64,000 nucleotides of DNA from UBA5232 sp035370405 (GTDB taxonomy: Bacteria > Patescibacteriota > Dojkabacteria > SC72), in contig DAOOVT010000001.1 of the NCBI GenBank assembly GCA_035370405.1, forward strand, positions 1-64,000. Direction: 5' to 3'. Below are positions 8,919-18,676 of this stretch, in pieces. The translations under genes were made by a program, and so were the position numbers. Within the stretch, counting starts at the first letter, position 1. Each line of letters opens with the position of its first letter. The notes under the pieces were generated by a model. It was given only the letters and a program-made list of their open reading frames with translations. It made no database searches and was not told the origin of the DNA.

Positions 8919-10010
8919 AATAACCATATAGTCACCATCTTGTACAATGTAATCTTTGCCGACACTTTTAATAAGACCTTTCTCTTTAGCTCCATTCCAC
9001 CCTCCATTTTCAATAAGGACATCAACATTTACAACCTCTGCACTAATAAATCCATGCTCAAAATCAGTATGAATAACACCTGCAGCCTCCTTCGCAGTTG
9101 CTCCACTTTCTATACTCCAAGCATTACATTCTTTTGATGAGCCTGTATAAAAAGTTATTAAATTCAGAGTCTGATACATGTTAGATATGATATCTTCCGC
9201 AGTTGCAGAATTTCCACTTAAAAGTTCTTGATACTCCTCCTTCTCTTCCTCATTCAAATTACTCATTTCATCTAAAATCTTAGCATCAACTACTAATACC
9301 GTATCTCCAGTCTTTTGGATTAACTCTCCCTTCCATTCTTCAATTTTCTCAATATCCGAACCATCCTTACAATTTAATATAAAGAACCTTTTCTTCCCAG
9401 TAAGTAGGTGGAGATCATACAAAATATCATTTTCTTCTGCTGTCAAGTTCATATCAACAACTGGTATCCCTTTATTTAAGTTTTCTAATACCTTACTTAG
9501 TAAATCAACCTCTTTTTGAGCATTACTCTCCCCTATTCTCGCTAATTTCTCTACAATATCAAATCTCTTGCTTACACCCTCGATATCCTTGAGAATTAAT
9601 TCGGACTGCACTATATCAAAATCATCTAAGGGAGAAATTCTTTCATACACATGTACAATACTTTTACTCTCAAAAGCCCTTAGTATATACATGATCACAT
9701 CCACCTCTCGAATATGTGCAAGAAATTGATTCCCAAGCCCTTCACCCCTAGAAGCACCTTTTACCAGTCCTGCAATATCAACAAAAGTCATGGCTGAAGG
9801 AACTACCTTTTGTGCATTAAAAAATTCTGCCATTTTTTTCAACCTATCATCAGGAATCTCTACCACTCCTACATTTTTATCTATAGTACAAAAAGGAAAA
9901 TTTTCAGCAGGAACTGACAACTTTGTTAATGCATTAAATATTGTCGATTTTCCAACATTAGGTAAACCTACAATACCAGAAGAAAAATTGTGAGATCTTT
10001 TTACCGCCAT
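8904..10010 (-). CDS. ychF: Ribosome-associated GTPase/ATPase YchF (Obg family)
   Basis: YchF is a universally conserved Obg-family P-loop NTPase that binds ribosomes and, unusually, prefers ATP. The 368-residue protein shows G1 GIVGLPNVGKST (about residues 12-23), G3 FVDIAGLVKGASRGEGLGNQF (about 76-96), and a C-terminal TGS-like domain with ITFYTG and DFEHGFISAEVV. The G4 region reads LNCKDG, not NKxD, in line with the family's altered nucleotide specificity. A TATAAT on the minus strand (10020-10025) lies only 9 nt before the ATG, so the mRNA is probably leaderless. Confidence 0.97.
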   Translation of the reverse strand: MAVKRSHNFSSGIVGLPNVGKSTIFNALTKLSVPAENFPFCTIDKNVGVVEIPDDRLKKMAEFFNAQKVVPSAMTFVDIAGLVKGASRGEGLGNQFLAHIREVDVIMYILRAFESKSIVHVYERISPLDDFDIVQSELILKDIEGVSKRFDIVEKLARIGESNAQKEVDLLSKVLENLNKGIPVVDMNLTAEENDILYDLHLLTGKKRFFILNCKDGSDIEKIEEWKGELIQKTGDTVLVVDAKILDEMSNLNEEEKEEYQELLSGNSATAEDIISNMYQTLNLITFYTGSSKECNAWSIESGATAKEAAGVIHTDFEHGFISAEVVNVDVLIENGGWNGAKEKGLIKSVGKDYIVQDGDYMVILANR

Positions 10011-10019
10011 AACTCGTTG

Positions 10020-10025
10020 ATTATA
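10020..10025 (-). promoter_or_regulatory. -10 element of ychF (leaderless)
   Basis: On the minus strand a perfect TATAAT ends 9 nt upstream of the ychF ATG. Transcription should therefore start within about 3 nt of the start codon. A -35 is not clear. Confidence 0.5.
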
Positions 10026-10062
10026 TAATAAATATAAAGATTATGATAATAAGAATAAAACA

Positions 10063-10071
10063 TGGTATTAT
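10063..10071 (+). promoter_or_regulatory. Extended -10 promoter of the transglutaminase gene (leaderless)
   Basis: TGG followed by TATTAT (10066-10071) forms an extended -10. The ATG at 10081 is 9 nt downstream, so the expected start site leaves a leader of about 3 nt. Confidence 0.5.
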
Positions 10072-10080
10072 GATTAAGCT

Positions 10081-11991
10081 ATGAAATCAGTTTACAAGAC
10101 AGTCACTACAGTCCTCATACTATTTTCTCTGATGATACATCCTTCTTTAGCATCTTCTAAAAAAGGAGACTTCATCATAGATACAGATACTGAATTTTCA
10201 TACACAACTGGAAATGACTATGTAACTGTAAAAACTGAGTATATTAGAGAAGTTCTAAACGAAAACTATTATCTACCTGCTCAAGGAGAAAGAATCTTCC
10301 ATCTCCCAGATGCATCAGCAACATCTCAAGAAAAAGTAAATGAAGAAAGAGAATACAAACTCTCAACCCTTAAAGTTGTAAATGAACTTGGAACACCTTT
10401 GAAATATGAAGTAGAACAACTTAATATCGGAGAAGGAATCTACATTAAGGTTGGTAATTACCGAGACACTACTGTGAGTTCTCCATACCATGTTACAGTG
10501 ACATACAACACCCATGATTATGTCCTAAAGGCAGGAAATTACATAACCATAGTAGGAACATCTCTTCCAAAAGACATTAAATTTGAAGAGGTAGATGAGA
10601 ACAATGGAACAACAACATATTACAACTATTATTTTAGAATAGTAACAGACAAAAATATTCCTCCGCTCAGCAAAATATTTCCCAAGTTTTCCAAATCAGA
10701 AAATAGCTCTCATGTATATTATGAATTTGCCCAAACTGACCGAATAGAAAATGCTCCTGTGCTAGAATTCGGAACAAATGCAACATACAAATTTGAACTT
10801 TCTTACACTACTCCCAAGACTGATAATATGACACCAACTGTGTATTCGGACATTTTCCAATCAGTATCTACTAATATATATGAGCTATCCCTTCCTAGAG
10901 AATTCTCTGAAACAAACCAACATGTTTACTTCGAGAATGTTTCCCCTCTTCCTAAAAGAATACATGTAGACAGTGAAGGAAACCTTTTAGCAACTTTCGA
11001 AGTACCAGCAAACAAAGAGAGTAATATAACAATAACAGGATATATCACTGTGCAGCAGAATGAATATGAAAAGCAAAATAACAATGCTCTCTCAATAGAA
11101 TTAACCGATTATTATTCTAAAATACAGCAATGGAGTACTTCAAATACCTATCTCAGACCCACAAAATTTTGGCAAAGTACTGATCAATATATTGTACAAA
11201 TTGCAAATTCTCTGCTTAAGGATCAAGCCACTTTACTCGATGTCATCAAAGCAGACTACAAGTTTGTGGGAGACACCTTAGAATATGACGATGAGAAAGC
11301 TAATTCTGATAACACAAGAATAGGTGCAGTTGCTGCCCTATCAGGTGGAAAATCAGTTTGTATGGAATACGCAGATTCGCTGATTGCAATCCTAAGAGCA
11401 CAAGGAATTCCTGCTAGAGCAGCACTAGGATACACCAATATTGTAGATCAAAGTGTTAAACAGATAAGGCACCAATGGGTTCAGATATGGGTACCAGATT
11501 ATGGATGGCTGTCAGTAGATCCAACATTTGAAAGCGAGAATATGAAAATAGGACCAATGATAGACAGAATACTCTGGGAAACATTCAACGGAGATTCTCT
11601 TTCTAACATTATGATTTATTCTGCTGACAAGTTGCAAAATCTTAGTAATGAAGGCTTTTCATTAACAATATACTCTGCAGAAGAAACCTTCAATCCTGCC
11701 AACCTCATGACTTATACAGATTTACTAAAAGATCAACCAATAGAAAGTGCAGAGCAATACAGAGTATCCTACTGGTTAGACACTCTTCTAAAAGCCACTG
11801 TCCTAGGACGAGCCATACTCATCACAATACCAGTCATCATTTGTGTCTTAGTAGTTGTAATCATTATCACAATAATAAAAGAAATTCGCAGAAAGATAAA
11901 AACAAAGAACATTAAAAGACAACTAACAAACAAAGACCAAAATGCAAACCTACTTAGGTATTCAGAAACTTCAGAAACTTCTAAAAAGTAA
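10081..11991 (+). CDS. Secreted, membrane-anchored transglutaminase-like protein
   Basis: A signal peptide (1-24) leads to about 570 extracellular residues and a C-terminal transmembrane helix (about 587-610) followed by a basic cytosolic tail. A transglutaminase-like core near residues 395-490 has a full Cys-His-Asp triad: C427 in GGKSVCMEYAD, H464 in RHQWVQIWV and D480 in LSVDPTF. Such domains act as cysteine proteases, peptide N-glycanase-like enzymes or cross-linkers. The N-terminal 380 residues are beta-rich and resemble nothing I can name. It is divergent from ychF with a 70-bp gap. I infer cell-surface protein processing or cross-linking; the substrate is unknown. Confidence 0.85.
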   Translation: MKSVYKTVTTVLILFSLMIHPSLASSKKGDFIIDTDTEFSYTTGNDYVTVKTEYIREVLNENYYLPAQGERIFHLPDASATSQEKVNEEREYKLSTLKVVNELGTPLKYEVEQLNIGEGIYIKVGNYRDTTVSSPYHVTVTYNTHDYVLKAGNYITIVGTSLPKDIKFEEVDENNGTTTYYNYYFRIVTDKNIPPLSKIFPKFSKSENSSHVYYEFAQTDRIENAPVLEFGTNATYKFELSYTTPKTDNMTPTVYSDIFQSVSTNIYELSLPREFSETNQHVYFENVSPLPKRIHVDSEGNLLATFEVPANKESNITITGYITVQQNEYEKQNNNALSIELTDYYSKIQQWSTSNTYLRPTKFWQSTDQYIVQIANSLLKDQATLLDVIKADYKFVGDTLEYDDEKANSDNTRIGAVAALSGGKSVCMEYADSLIAILRAQGIPARAALGYTNIVDQSVKQIRHQWVQIWVPDYGWLSVDPTFESENMKIGPMIDRILWETFNGDSLSNIMIYSADKLQNLSNEGFSLTIYSAEETFNPANLMTYTDLLKDQPIESAEQYRVSYWLDTLLKATVLGRAILITIPVIICVLVVVIIITIIKEIRRKIKTKNIKRQLTNKDQNANLLRYSETSETSKK

Positions 11992-13489
11992 ATAACCTAT
12001 CTATATCTAAGAAGCCTCTTCCTGCTAAAAGACGATTTTCTGTTGTCGCACATAATGTAAGTAAGGGTTCCCCTTTCTTCACACTCTCTCCAGGCATTTT
12101 TTCTATACGAATTCCAGCCTCCTTTATAATAGGACTCCCTAAAGCTCTAGCTATAGTAACAAGAGAAACATTGTCTATTCTCTTAATTACACCATCTCTA
12201 TCTGAAAGAAGTGAATATCTTAACTTTCCACCATGAATATCTGTAGAAACAACCCTTTTAGTTGCTCCCTGAGCAAAAGCTATTTCCCAAAACTTCTCTA
12301 AAGCTCTCCCAGAATCTAGTATCTCCTCTGCCATCTCTTTCCCCTCCCCTATCCTTGCCTTCTTAGTATTCTCAAAAATTTTTCCAGCCATCTCCAATAT
12401 TACTTTCTCAAGTTCAAGACTCCTATTCTCTGTCCTTTCCAAAAGCCTAAGTGCTTCCCTTATTTCAAGATTGGGCCCTATACTCCTTCCATCAGGACCT
12501 TTAATTGGTCTCTTAATAGTCTCACATTCTATTCCGAATTTCTTAAAAAGCTTTCTAAATTGTCTATCTAGCATATCCACATCATCAGGGCTCTCAACTT
12601 TTGAACCCTTTCCATATGGAAGATCTATGAGAACATTTGTTATTCCCATACAAACCTTCTTTGCAACAATACTCACCAGAACTTTCTGAAACTCTTGTAT
12701 ACGCAAAGACCTTTCTACATTAATAATCACATCATCTGCAGGAGACAATTTCAAAGACCCTCCCCAAAACATGCATCCTCCAGTCTTCTTCACTACATCT
12801 AAAACCTTGTCCTTATCCAAAGCTACAGGCATAACTACCTCCAAAATATCTGTAGTCCCAGCTGGAGAAGTAATAGCTCTCGTTGAAGTATTAGGGACAA
12901 TTAAGCCACCCTCCACTAGTATGGGAACTAATGTAGGAGTTATAGCCTTCCCTGCAACACCACCTATTGAATGCTTATCTGCAACTAAATCCCCATTTCC
13001 CCTTATCCCTTTAAAAGACAAAGTATCTCCAGATTCCGCCATCCCTTTAGTCATCCAGTAAATCTCATCATCATTAAAACCCGGATTAAAAAAAGTCGAT
13101 ATAAAAAAGGCAATCTCCGTCTCTCTTAACTGCCTAGTACCAATATCCTTCATTATTCCTTCCAATTCATTTTTTGTAAGTGTCTTACCCATCAACTTCT
13201 TACTAATTGCATTAAGAGATGGACTTGGTTCATGCACATCAACAAAAATACTAGTCCCCTCATCTAAATCGTATTCCTTCCAAATCTCTTCAAACAATCC
13301 TATACACCCTTCTGGAACCTTAGAATCCGTCTCCATCACATCAGCATACAACTCTACTTCTCCAAACCCTATCATTATCGATTCCCCTTCTCTAAACCCT
13401 ATCCTTTCCGCATCTTTTCTATTCAAAACAATATTAAAATCATTATCTTCTCCCAAATCTAGATTTTTACTTTTCAAGTAGCATCCCAT
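11981..13489 (-). CDS. deoA: AMP phosphorylase (archaeal-type DeoA)
   Basis: AMP phosphorylase converts AMP (also CMP and UMP) plus phosphate to ribose-1,5-bisphosphate and free base. At 502 residues it has the archaeal length, with the extra N-terminal domain (1-80) absent from ordinary thymidine phosphorylase. The catalytic region reads KHSIGGVAGKAITPTLVPIL (about 170-190), then STRAITSPAGTTDILEVVMPV (about 203-223) and MFWGGSLKLSPADD. The next gene upstream, 12 bp away, is ribose-1,5-bisphosphate isomerase, the following enzyme of the archaeal AMP pathway. In archaea and many CPR this feeds form II/III RuBisCO, which is not in this window. The 3' end overlaps the convergent transglutaminase gene by 11 bp. 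Confidence 0.93.
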   Translation of the reverse strand: MGCYLKSKNLDLGEDNDFNIVLNRKDAERIGFREGESIMIGFGEVELYADVMETDSKVPEGCIGLFEEIWKEYDLDEGTSIFVDVHEPSPSLNAISKKLMGKTLTKNELEGIMKDIGTRQLRETEIAFFISTFFNPGFNDDEIYWMTKGMAESGDTLSFKGIRGNGDLVADKHSIGGVAGKAITPTLVPILVEGGLIVPNTSTRAITSPAGTTDILEVVMPVALDKDKVLDVVKKTGGCMFWGGSLKLSPADDVIINVERSLRIQEFQKVLVSIVAKKVCMGITNVLIDLPYGKGSKVESPDDVDMLDRQFRKLFKKFGIECETIKRPIKGPDGRSIGPNLEIREALRLLERTENRSLELEKVILEMAGKIFENTKKARIGEGKEMAEEILDSGRALEKFWEIAFAQGATKRVVSTDIHGGKLRYSLLSDRDGVIKRIDNVSLVTIARALGSPIIKEAGIRIEKMPGESVKKGEPLLTLCATTENRLLAGRGFLDIDRLFTF

Positions 13490-13501
13490 TTATTTTATAG
13501 A

Positions 13502-14470
13502 TTAAATTAATTTATTAGAACTATTAACACTATCAAACATCCATGGATATTTAGCAAAAGCCTCCCGCTCCAAATCTTGAGGCTTTACTATTCCAGATTC
13601 AGTAACATATCCTGTAATCAATTCACTATCAACTATCTCAAAAGCAGGATTATACATCTCCAATTCAGCTGGAGCCTCACTCCAAAGTTCTCTGCTCTCT
13701 CTCACTTCTATTTTAGCAAACTTATCTGAACTCTTATCAAATTTAAGCATCGGAGAGACTACATACACTGGCTTATCTGCATAATGGGCAGCCATGGCTA
13801 TTCCCCAGCTACCAATCTTATTTATAGCATGCCCTCCCCTTGTTATTTGATCACACCCCAAAAATACAGCCTCTATTGGAACATTACCTCTACCAATCAC
13901 AAATGATTCTGCAGCACTATCTGCTATCATTGTCGTCTTAATCCTAGATTCAACAAGGCTTTTAGCTGTTTTCCTTCCTTGAAACATTGGTCGTGTCTCT
14001 GTACAAACCACCTCAAATTTCTGATTCCCCTTTGCTAAAGACTTTATTAGTGAAACAGCGGTTGACGAATGACAATGTGTTAAAAGCTTATCAAAATGGG
14101 ATAAATGTAATGTCCCAATACCAATCAAATCTCTTTTTGCCGTTTCAACCATGTCCAAATACTCATTACAAAGACTCTCAAGCTTTTGTTTCATAGTATC
14201 AACATATGGTAAAACAGAAAATTCCTTCTCAAAAGAATACTTAACAAATGTTACACCATTTCTAGCCAGTGGCTCATTCTCTCTGGTCTTAGCAAGCATA
14301 TCCCCAACTTCAAAAAATTCATCTTTAAGCTTCTGTGAATCGTTTATCTCACTATTCTTCAGATACAACTTCATACCTTCGAAACAAGCTATACACACAT
14401 TAGTAGCCCCTTGTATGTTCAAATTTTTTATATCCTTTTGTATTTCTTCTATCTCGGCATATCTTTGCAT
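13502..14470 (-). CDS. Ribose-1,5-bisphosphate isomerase (e2b2-type)
   Basis: This enzyme turns ribose-1,5-bisphosphate into ribulose-1,5-bisphosphate. The 322-residue length equals the archaeal R15P isomerases. It belongs to the eIF2B-alpha/MtnA fold: motifs TLHLSHFDKLLTHCHSSTAVSLIK (about 116-139), VVCTETRPMFQGRKTAKSL (about 153-171), and VFLGCDQITRGGHAINKIGSWGIAMAAH (about 202-229), where the Cys and Asp are catalytic candidates. MtnA or an eIF2B-like regulator are the alternatives, but direct coupling to AMP phosphorylase strongly favours R15P isomerase. Confidence 0.9.
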   Translation of the reverse strand: MQRYAEIEEIQKDIKNLNIQGATNVCIACFEGMKLYLKNSEINDSQKLKDEFFEVGDMLAKTRENEPLARNGVTFVKYSFEKEFSVLPYVDTMKQKLESLCNEYLDMVETAKRDLIGIGTLHLSHFDKLLTHCHSSTAVSLIKSLAKGNQKFEVVCTETRPMFQGRKTAKSLVESRIKTTMIADSAAESFVIGRGNVPIEAVFLGCDQITRGGHAINKIGSWGIAMAAHYADKPVYVVSPMLKFDKSSDKFAKIEVRESRELWSEAPAELEMYNPAFEIVDSELITGYVTESGIVKPQDLEREAFAKYPWMFDSVNSSNKLI

Positions 14471-14479
14471 ATAATATTT

Positions 14480-15880
14480 TTACTCTAATCTAAATTCTTC
14501 CTGATAGTTTGGAATAGATATATCTATCTTAAACTCCTGCTTAATATTACTGGCAAAACTTTCTATGACATCTTCATCTCCATGAACCAAAAATATCTGT
14601 CTTGGAGAATGCCCAAACCCCCTCAGCCAATATCTCAAATCCCTTTGATCAGCATGCCCTGAAAATCCATTTAGAGTATATAGCTTCGCATTATTCTCCA
14701 CCTCTGTTCCCATTATTCTCAAAATCTTCTCTCCATCAACAATTCTTCTTCCTAAAGTTCCTTTCACTTGGTATCCTACTATAACCATACGAGTCTTTGG
14801 ATCAGAAATATTATTCTTAATATGATGAACTATCCTTCCCCCATTGCACATTCCACTCCCAGCAATAATTGCTACGCCTTTCTTAGATATTAGTCTTTTC
14901 GATTCCTCCGCGGACTCTATTTTTATCAAACCTTCAAAATCAAATGGATCATCACCTTTCTTGAGAAGTCTTCTCGCATCCTCATCATAGAAATCGGGAT
15001 ACCTTCTAAAAACTTCTGTCGCTTTGGACGCCATTGGACTATCGAGATAGACAGGCATTCCTGACAACAATCTATTTTCAAAAAACAGGTTAATTTCGTA
15101 CAGAACTTCCTGTGTCCTCTCTATAGCGAAGGAAGGTATAAGGACATTACCCCCTTCCTTTTGAGCCTCTTGCATTGCAGCAAGCAATTCTAAAACAGTT
15201 TCGTTTCTATCTTTATGCAATCTATTCCCATATGTAGATTCACAAATCACATAATCAGCCTCACGAATCATGTCCGTATCATTAACTATTCTCGCTCCAG
15301 GCTGTCCTAGATCTCCAGAAAAAACCATCTTTCTTGTTCTTTCCGCCTCATTTTCTATCCAAAATTCAAATATTGATGAACCAAGAATATGGCCAGCATC
15401 TCTCATTCTAAACTCTAATTTTGGAGTTAGATTTACAGAATTTCCATATGGATACACTTCAAAGTACCTCATACATTCTTCCACATCTTGCTCTGTGAAT
15501 AGCACTTTCTTCGTTGCTCCCTCCTCGCCTACTCCCTTACTCCTAGTCTCCCACCTCTTCATTTCCTCCTCCTGAAGATTGGCCGAATCTAAAAGAATTA
15601 TTTTCGTTAAATCTCTCGTCGGCTGTGTACAAATTATCCTTCCTCTAAAACCTTGCTTAACAAGTTGTGGAATTCTACCAGAATGATCAAAATGAGCATG
15701 TGTTAAGAACAAGAAATCTATATCTGCAGGATTAAACGGAAATGGATCATAGTTCATTTTTTCCAATTCCTCTCCTCCTTGAAATGCTCCACAGTCAACA
15801 AGAAACTTAACCGAATCAGTTTGAACATAGAAGCATGACCCTGTTACAGTCTTTGTTGCTCCAAGAAATTGTATAGTCAT
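14480..15880 (-). CDS. Beta-CASP metallo-beta-lactamase ribonuclease
   Basis: A zinc-dependent RNase of the Ysh1/CPSF73-like group. The 466-residue protein has motif 2 THAHFDHSGRIPQLV (about 59-73), a motif 4 Asp in FSGDLGQPG (about 190-198), a beta-CASP insertion with CESTYGNRLH, and C-terminal RMBL motifs SGMCNGGRIVHHIK, NGFSGHADQRDL and LVHGDED. These proteins cut or trim RNA endo- or exonucleolytically. It is 9 bp upstream of R15P isomerase in the same direction. I infer, without proof, that RNA turnover here could supply nucleoside monophosphates to the AMP phosphorylase pathway. Confidence 0.9.
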   Translation of the reverse strand: MTIQFLGATKTVTGSCFYVQTDSVKFLVDCGAFQGGEELEKMNYDPFPFNPADIDFLFLTHAHFDHSGRIPQLVKQGFRGRIICTQPTRDLTKIILLDSANLQEEEMKRWETRSKGVGEEGATKKVLFTEQDVEECMRYFEVYPYGNSVNLTPKLEFRMRDAGHILGSSIFEFWIENEAERTRKMVFSGDLGQPGARIVNDTDMIREADYVICESTYGNRLHKDRNETVLELLAAMQEAQKEGGNVLIPSFAIERTQEVLYEINLFFENRLLSGMPVYLDSPMASKATEVFRRYPDFYDEDARRLLKKGDDPFDFEGLIKIESAEESKRLISKKGVAIIAGSGMCNGGRIVHHIKNNISDPKTRMVIVGYQVKGTLGRRIVDGEKILRIMGTEVENNAKLYTLNGFSGHADQRDLRYWLRGFGHSPRQIFLVHGDEDVIESFASNIKQEFKIDISIPNYQEEFRLE

Positions 15881-15934
15881 CTAGGCAGTAAATAAAATCT
15901 AAACTGATATATAATAGAGGATATCTTAATGTAA

Positions 15935-17371
15935 TTACAACTCTCCTCTATTTTTCTTCAAAGACAAGGCTTTTTTCACAAGCTCCTCTTTAGTATTGAG
16001 CATAGGATTATCTATAACCATATCTAGAAGTTCTCTAAGAATTAAACCCATTTCTGGACCTGTTTTTACTCCGATATTTGCTAAATCATTCCCTGTTATC
16101 TTTAGATCGGTAACTTTCAGTGCCATATCTTTTTTCCTAACCTCAGATATCCTGTTTTGTAATTCTGTTATCTCCTCTGGACGGAAGTTAGAGCTTGAGT
16201 TTGAAATAGCATCTGCAAGTCTTAATTTGAAAAGATCTTCAATGTTTTCCTCCCCAACACGCTGTATAAACCTTCTTACTGCTGTATCACTCCACTCTTT
16301 TTCTCTAACTTTCTCTTTCTCCTCTTCTGACATATCTCCTTCTATGTGAGGATAATAGAACATATGGTTTAGTATCAATTTCTTAACCTTATTTATTTCA
16401 TTTTGAGGGAATTTCATTCTTCTCATAATTTCTTCTGCCATTTTAGCTCCCATTAAGTCATGACCATAAAAATGTCCATTGTTCATATCAGTTCGTGGTT
16501 TAGCTATATCATGCAGCAATGCAGCAAGTTTAACAGAATCATGAGCTACATCACATGTTTTAAGTGAATGCCAATACACATCATCTGAATGATATAGTTT
16601 CTGTTGAACATTTATTCCCTCTAACAGTTCTGGCATGAACAAACTCAAAAGGCCTGTCTGTCTCATTAGCTCTATTCCTACCGATGGTTTTGGTGAATTC
16701 AAAAGCATCTTCATAAACTCATCTCTAATTCTTTCCATAGAAACCATCGATGCTATAGGTAGAGATTGTTTAATTGCTTCAAATGTTTCTTTCTCAATAC
16801 TAAACCCATACTGAGATGCTAAGCGACAAGCCTTAAATGCTCTCAAACCATCTTCTTTAAATCTATCTATAGGTGTACCAACCGCCCTCACAAGCTTTTT
16901 TTGAATGTCTTCTATACCATTAAACGGATCATATATTTCGACCTCATATTTTTCCTTCCCACTCCCCAAATCAAGCAAACTTAAATCAACAGCCATTGCA
17001 TTAAATGTAAAATCCCTCCTTCCTAAATCTTTATCTATATCTTTCACAAATTTCACACTAGCAGGCCATCTACCATCGACATAATCAGACTCACTCCTAA
17101 ATGTTGTAACTTCAACTTCATGGGTTTCTCCAAACTCATCTTGTGCCAAAGCTATGACTGTACCAAATCGCACTCCAGTTGAAACAGATTTAGGAAACAA
17201 CTCTATCATCTCATCAGGCAGAGCATCAGTCGCTAAATCATAATCATGAGGATTTCCACCTATGACTATGTCTCTCAATGCCCCGCCAACCAAATAGCAT
17301 TGATATCCATTATCTATTAACTTTTTAGCTGTGCTTTGCACATACTTTGGTATTGTTATTTCTATTTTCAT
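15935..17371 (-). CDS. cca: CCA tRNA nucleotidyltransferase
   Basis: This enzyme adds CCA to tRNA 3' ends. From the ATG at 17371 (preceded by AAAAAGGAAAAATT) it has 478 residues. The polymerase head shows GGALRDIVIGGNPHDYDLATDA with the metal-binding DYD (about residues 31-52), then RRDFTFNAMAVDL and the nucleotide-binding region DRFKEDGLRAFKACRLASQY. A C-terminal HD domain carries LLHDIAKPRTD. It is needed because tRNA-Leu, tRNA-Ser and tRNA-Thr(GGT) in this window lack encoded CCA. The track extends 17 codons further upstream, but the family N-terminus fits the later ATG. Its start overlaps the upstream gene's end by 47 bp. Confidence 0.95.
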   Translation of the reverse strand: MKIEITIPKYVQSTAKKLIDNGYQCYLVGGALRDIVIGGNPHDYDLATDALPDEMIELFPKSVSTGVRFGTVIALAQDEFGETHEVEVTTFRSESDYVDGRWPASVKFVKDIDKDLGRRDFTFNAMAVDLSLLDLGSGKEKYEVEIYDPFNGIEDIQKKLVRAVGTPIDRFKEDGLRAFKACRLASQYGFSIEKETFEAIKQSLPIASMVSMERIRDEFMKMLLNSPKPSVGIELMRQTGLLSLFMPELLEGINVQQKLYHSDDVYWHSLKTCDVAHDSVKLAALLHDIAKPRTDMNNGHFYGHDLMGAKMAEEIMRRMKFPQNEINKVKKLILNHMFYYPHIEGDMSEEEKEKVREKEWSDTAVRRFIQRVGEENIEDLFKLRLADAISNSSSNFRPEEITELQNRISEVRKKDMALKVTDLKITGNDLANIGVKTGPEMGLILRELLDMVIDNPMLNTKEELVKKALSLKKNRGEL

Positions 17372-18611
17372 AATTTTTCCTTTTTCTGACATAAGAATAC
17401 CAAAGATACATATCAACAACAAGGAATATGATTAACTTTGTATTTTGTATAAATGTTTTTGGGAGAGAGAAATCCTCGGAATATACTCCAGATACCACCC
17501 CTTTTTCTTGCAAATCATTTTCTACAAGAAGATCCTCAAACATATAGTTCGGATTATTTTCAGGCATATTTGTAACATTATTAATATCCTCACCGCTAGT
17601 TAAATCGACATACTCAATTGTATTTGAAGCCATGGTATACGGGATTATTGTTATACAGTAATTTCCTGTATTTGGATTCGTAAATGCACCTCCTACAATC
17701 CCACCATCTAATCGGTAACTGAAAACAGGTACTGTATACAAACCTAATATCCTAAAATTCTCTTCTGCACCAACAGAGCATCTAGTAATACTATTTGGAT
17801 TCTCTATGAAAATGTTTCCTAAATCGATTGCTCCTCCAGCATTTCTCACTGTACTATCTACCATATATTCTAATATTTTTTCTTCACCACCACTTAAGGT
17901 GAAATTTACAGAATAGTTCAGATGTCTTAGTACTAAATTTTCTAGTATATTGCTTGTATTATTCTTTACGGTTACTGCAATCTTAAAATTCTCTTCGCTT
18001 TTATCAACATGTATGTTTTCCATTTTCAAAGGATTTTTTACATACAACGAACCAATATTCATATTTCCTAATTCTCCATCCGCAATTTTTGACACATCAT
18101 CTATCTGAAGATATTTTCCATCTCTTACAAATGTTTGACCTGTCCTCAACATGCTTACACTCGTCTCCACGATATTCTCTTGTGTCTCAATTATCTCCGC
18201 TAAACCAAGATCCCCAGATAAATTAGAAGAAAGTGGTACTAAAATGTAGGAGAGATCAATTGCATGACCAGCACTGTTTTTATACAAGTAGACTAAGTCT
18301 ATTCTTGATTCTGGAGGAACAGATACTCTATCACCAATCCCTGGGATTGTTCTAGCACCATTAAAGTCAGTTACAGTATCAATACTGTTAGAATCACGGA
18401 ATGAAGAGGTGTCAACACCTATGATATTGTTTGTATCAAACTCAACTATCCTATTTATCTCAGATGATGGCAATGACCCTATTGTGTAAGCAACAGATTG
18501 ATACAATCTATTTCCCGTATTATCTCCTGTATTATTAAACTCATCAGCTTGTACGATAGAAGGAAAAACTAGAAGAGCACCAATCACCACCAGTATTTTT
18601 AAAAAATACAT
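17325..18611 (-). CDS. Secreted surface protein with C-terminal anchor, function unknown
   Basis: A signal peptide (1-22, ending VQADE) is followed by about 360 extracellular residues rich in Asn, Ser, Thr and Val, then a hydrophobic segment FIQNTKLIIFLVVDMYLWYSYV near the C-terminus and a basic tail. The region about 195-265 (ENFKIAVTVKNNTSNILENLVLRHLNYSVNFTLSGGEEKILEY) looks like an immunoglobulin-like or DUF11-type repeat. I do not recognise a specific family. The 3' end overlaps cca by 47 bp, so the genes are translationally close. Confidence 0.7.
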   Translation of the reverse strand: MYFLKILVVIGALLVFPSIVQADEFNNTGDNTGNRLYQSVAYTIGSLPSSEINRIVEFDTNNIIGVDTSSFRDSNSIDTVTDFNGARTIPGIGDRVSVPPESRIDLVYLYKNSAGHAIDLSYILVPLSSNLSGDLGLAEIIETQENIVETSVSMLRTGQTFVRDGKYLQIDDVSKIADGELGNMNIGSLYVKNPLKMENIHVDKSEENFKIAVTVKNNTSNILENLVLRHLNYSVNFTLSGGEEKILEYMVDSTVRNAGGAIDLGNIFIENPNSITRCSVGAEENFRILGLYTVPVFSYRLDGGIVGGAFTNPNTGNYCITIIPYTMASNTIEYVDLTSGEDINNVTNMPENNPNYMFEDLLVENDLQEKGVVSGVYSEDFSLPKTFIQNTKLIIFLVVDMYLWYSYVRKRKNYENRNNNTKVCAKHS

Positions 18612-18676
18612 AGATATGTTCCTGATAATTTAGCAGGAACATATTAATTTACTCACATTAAACTAAGATTAACTCT

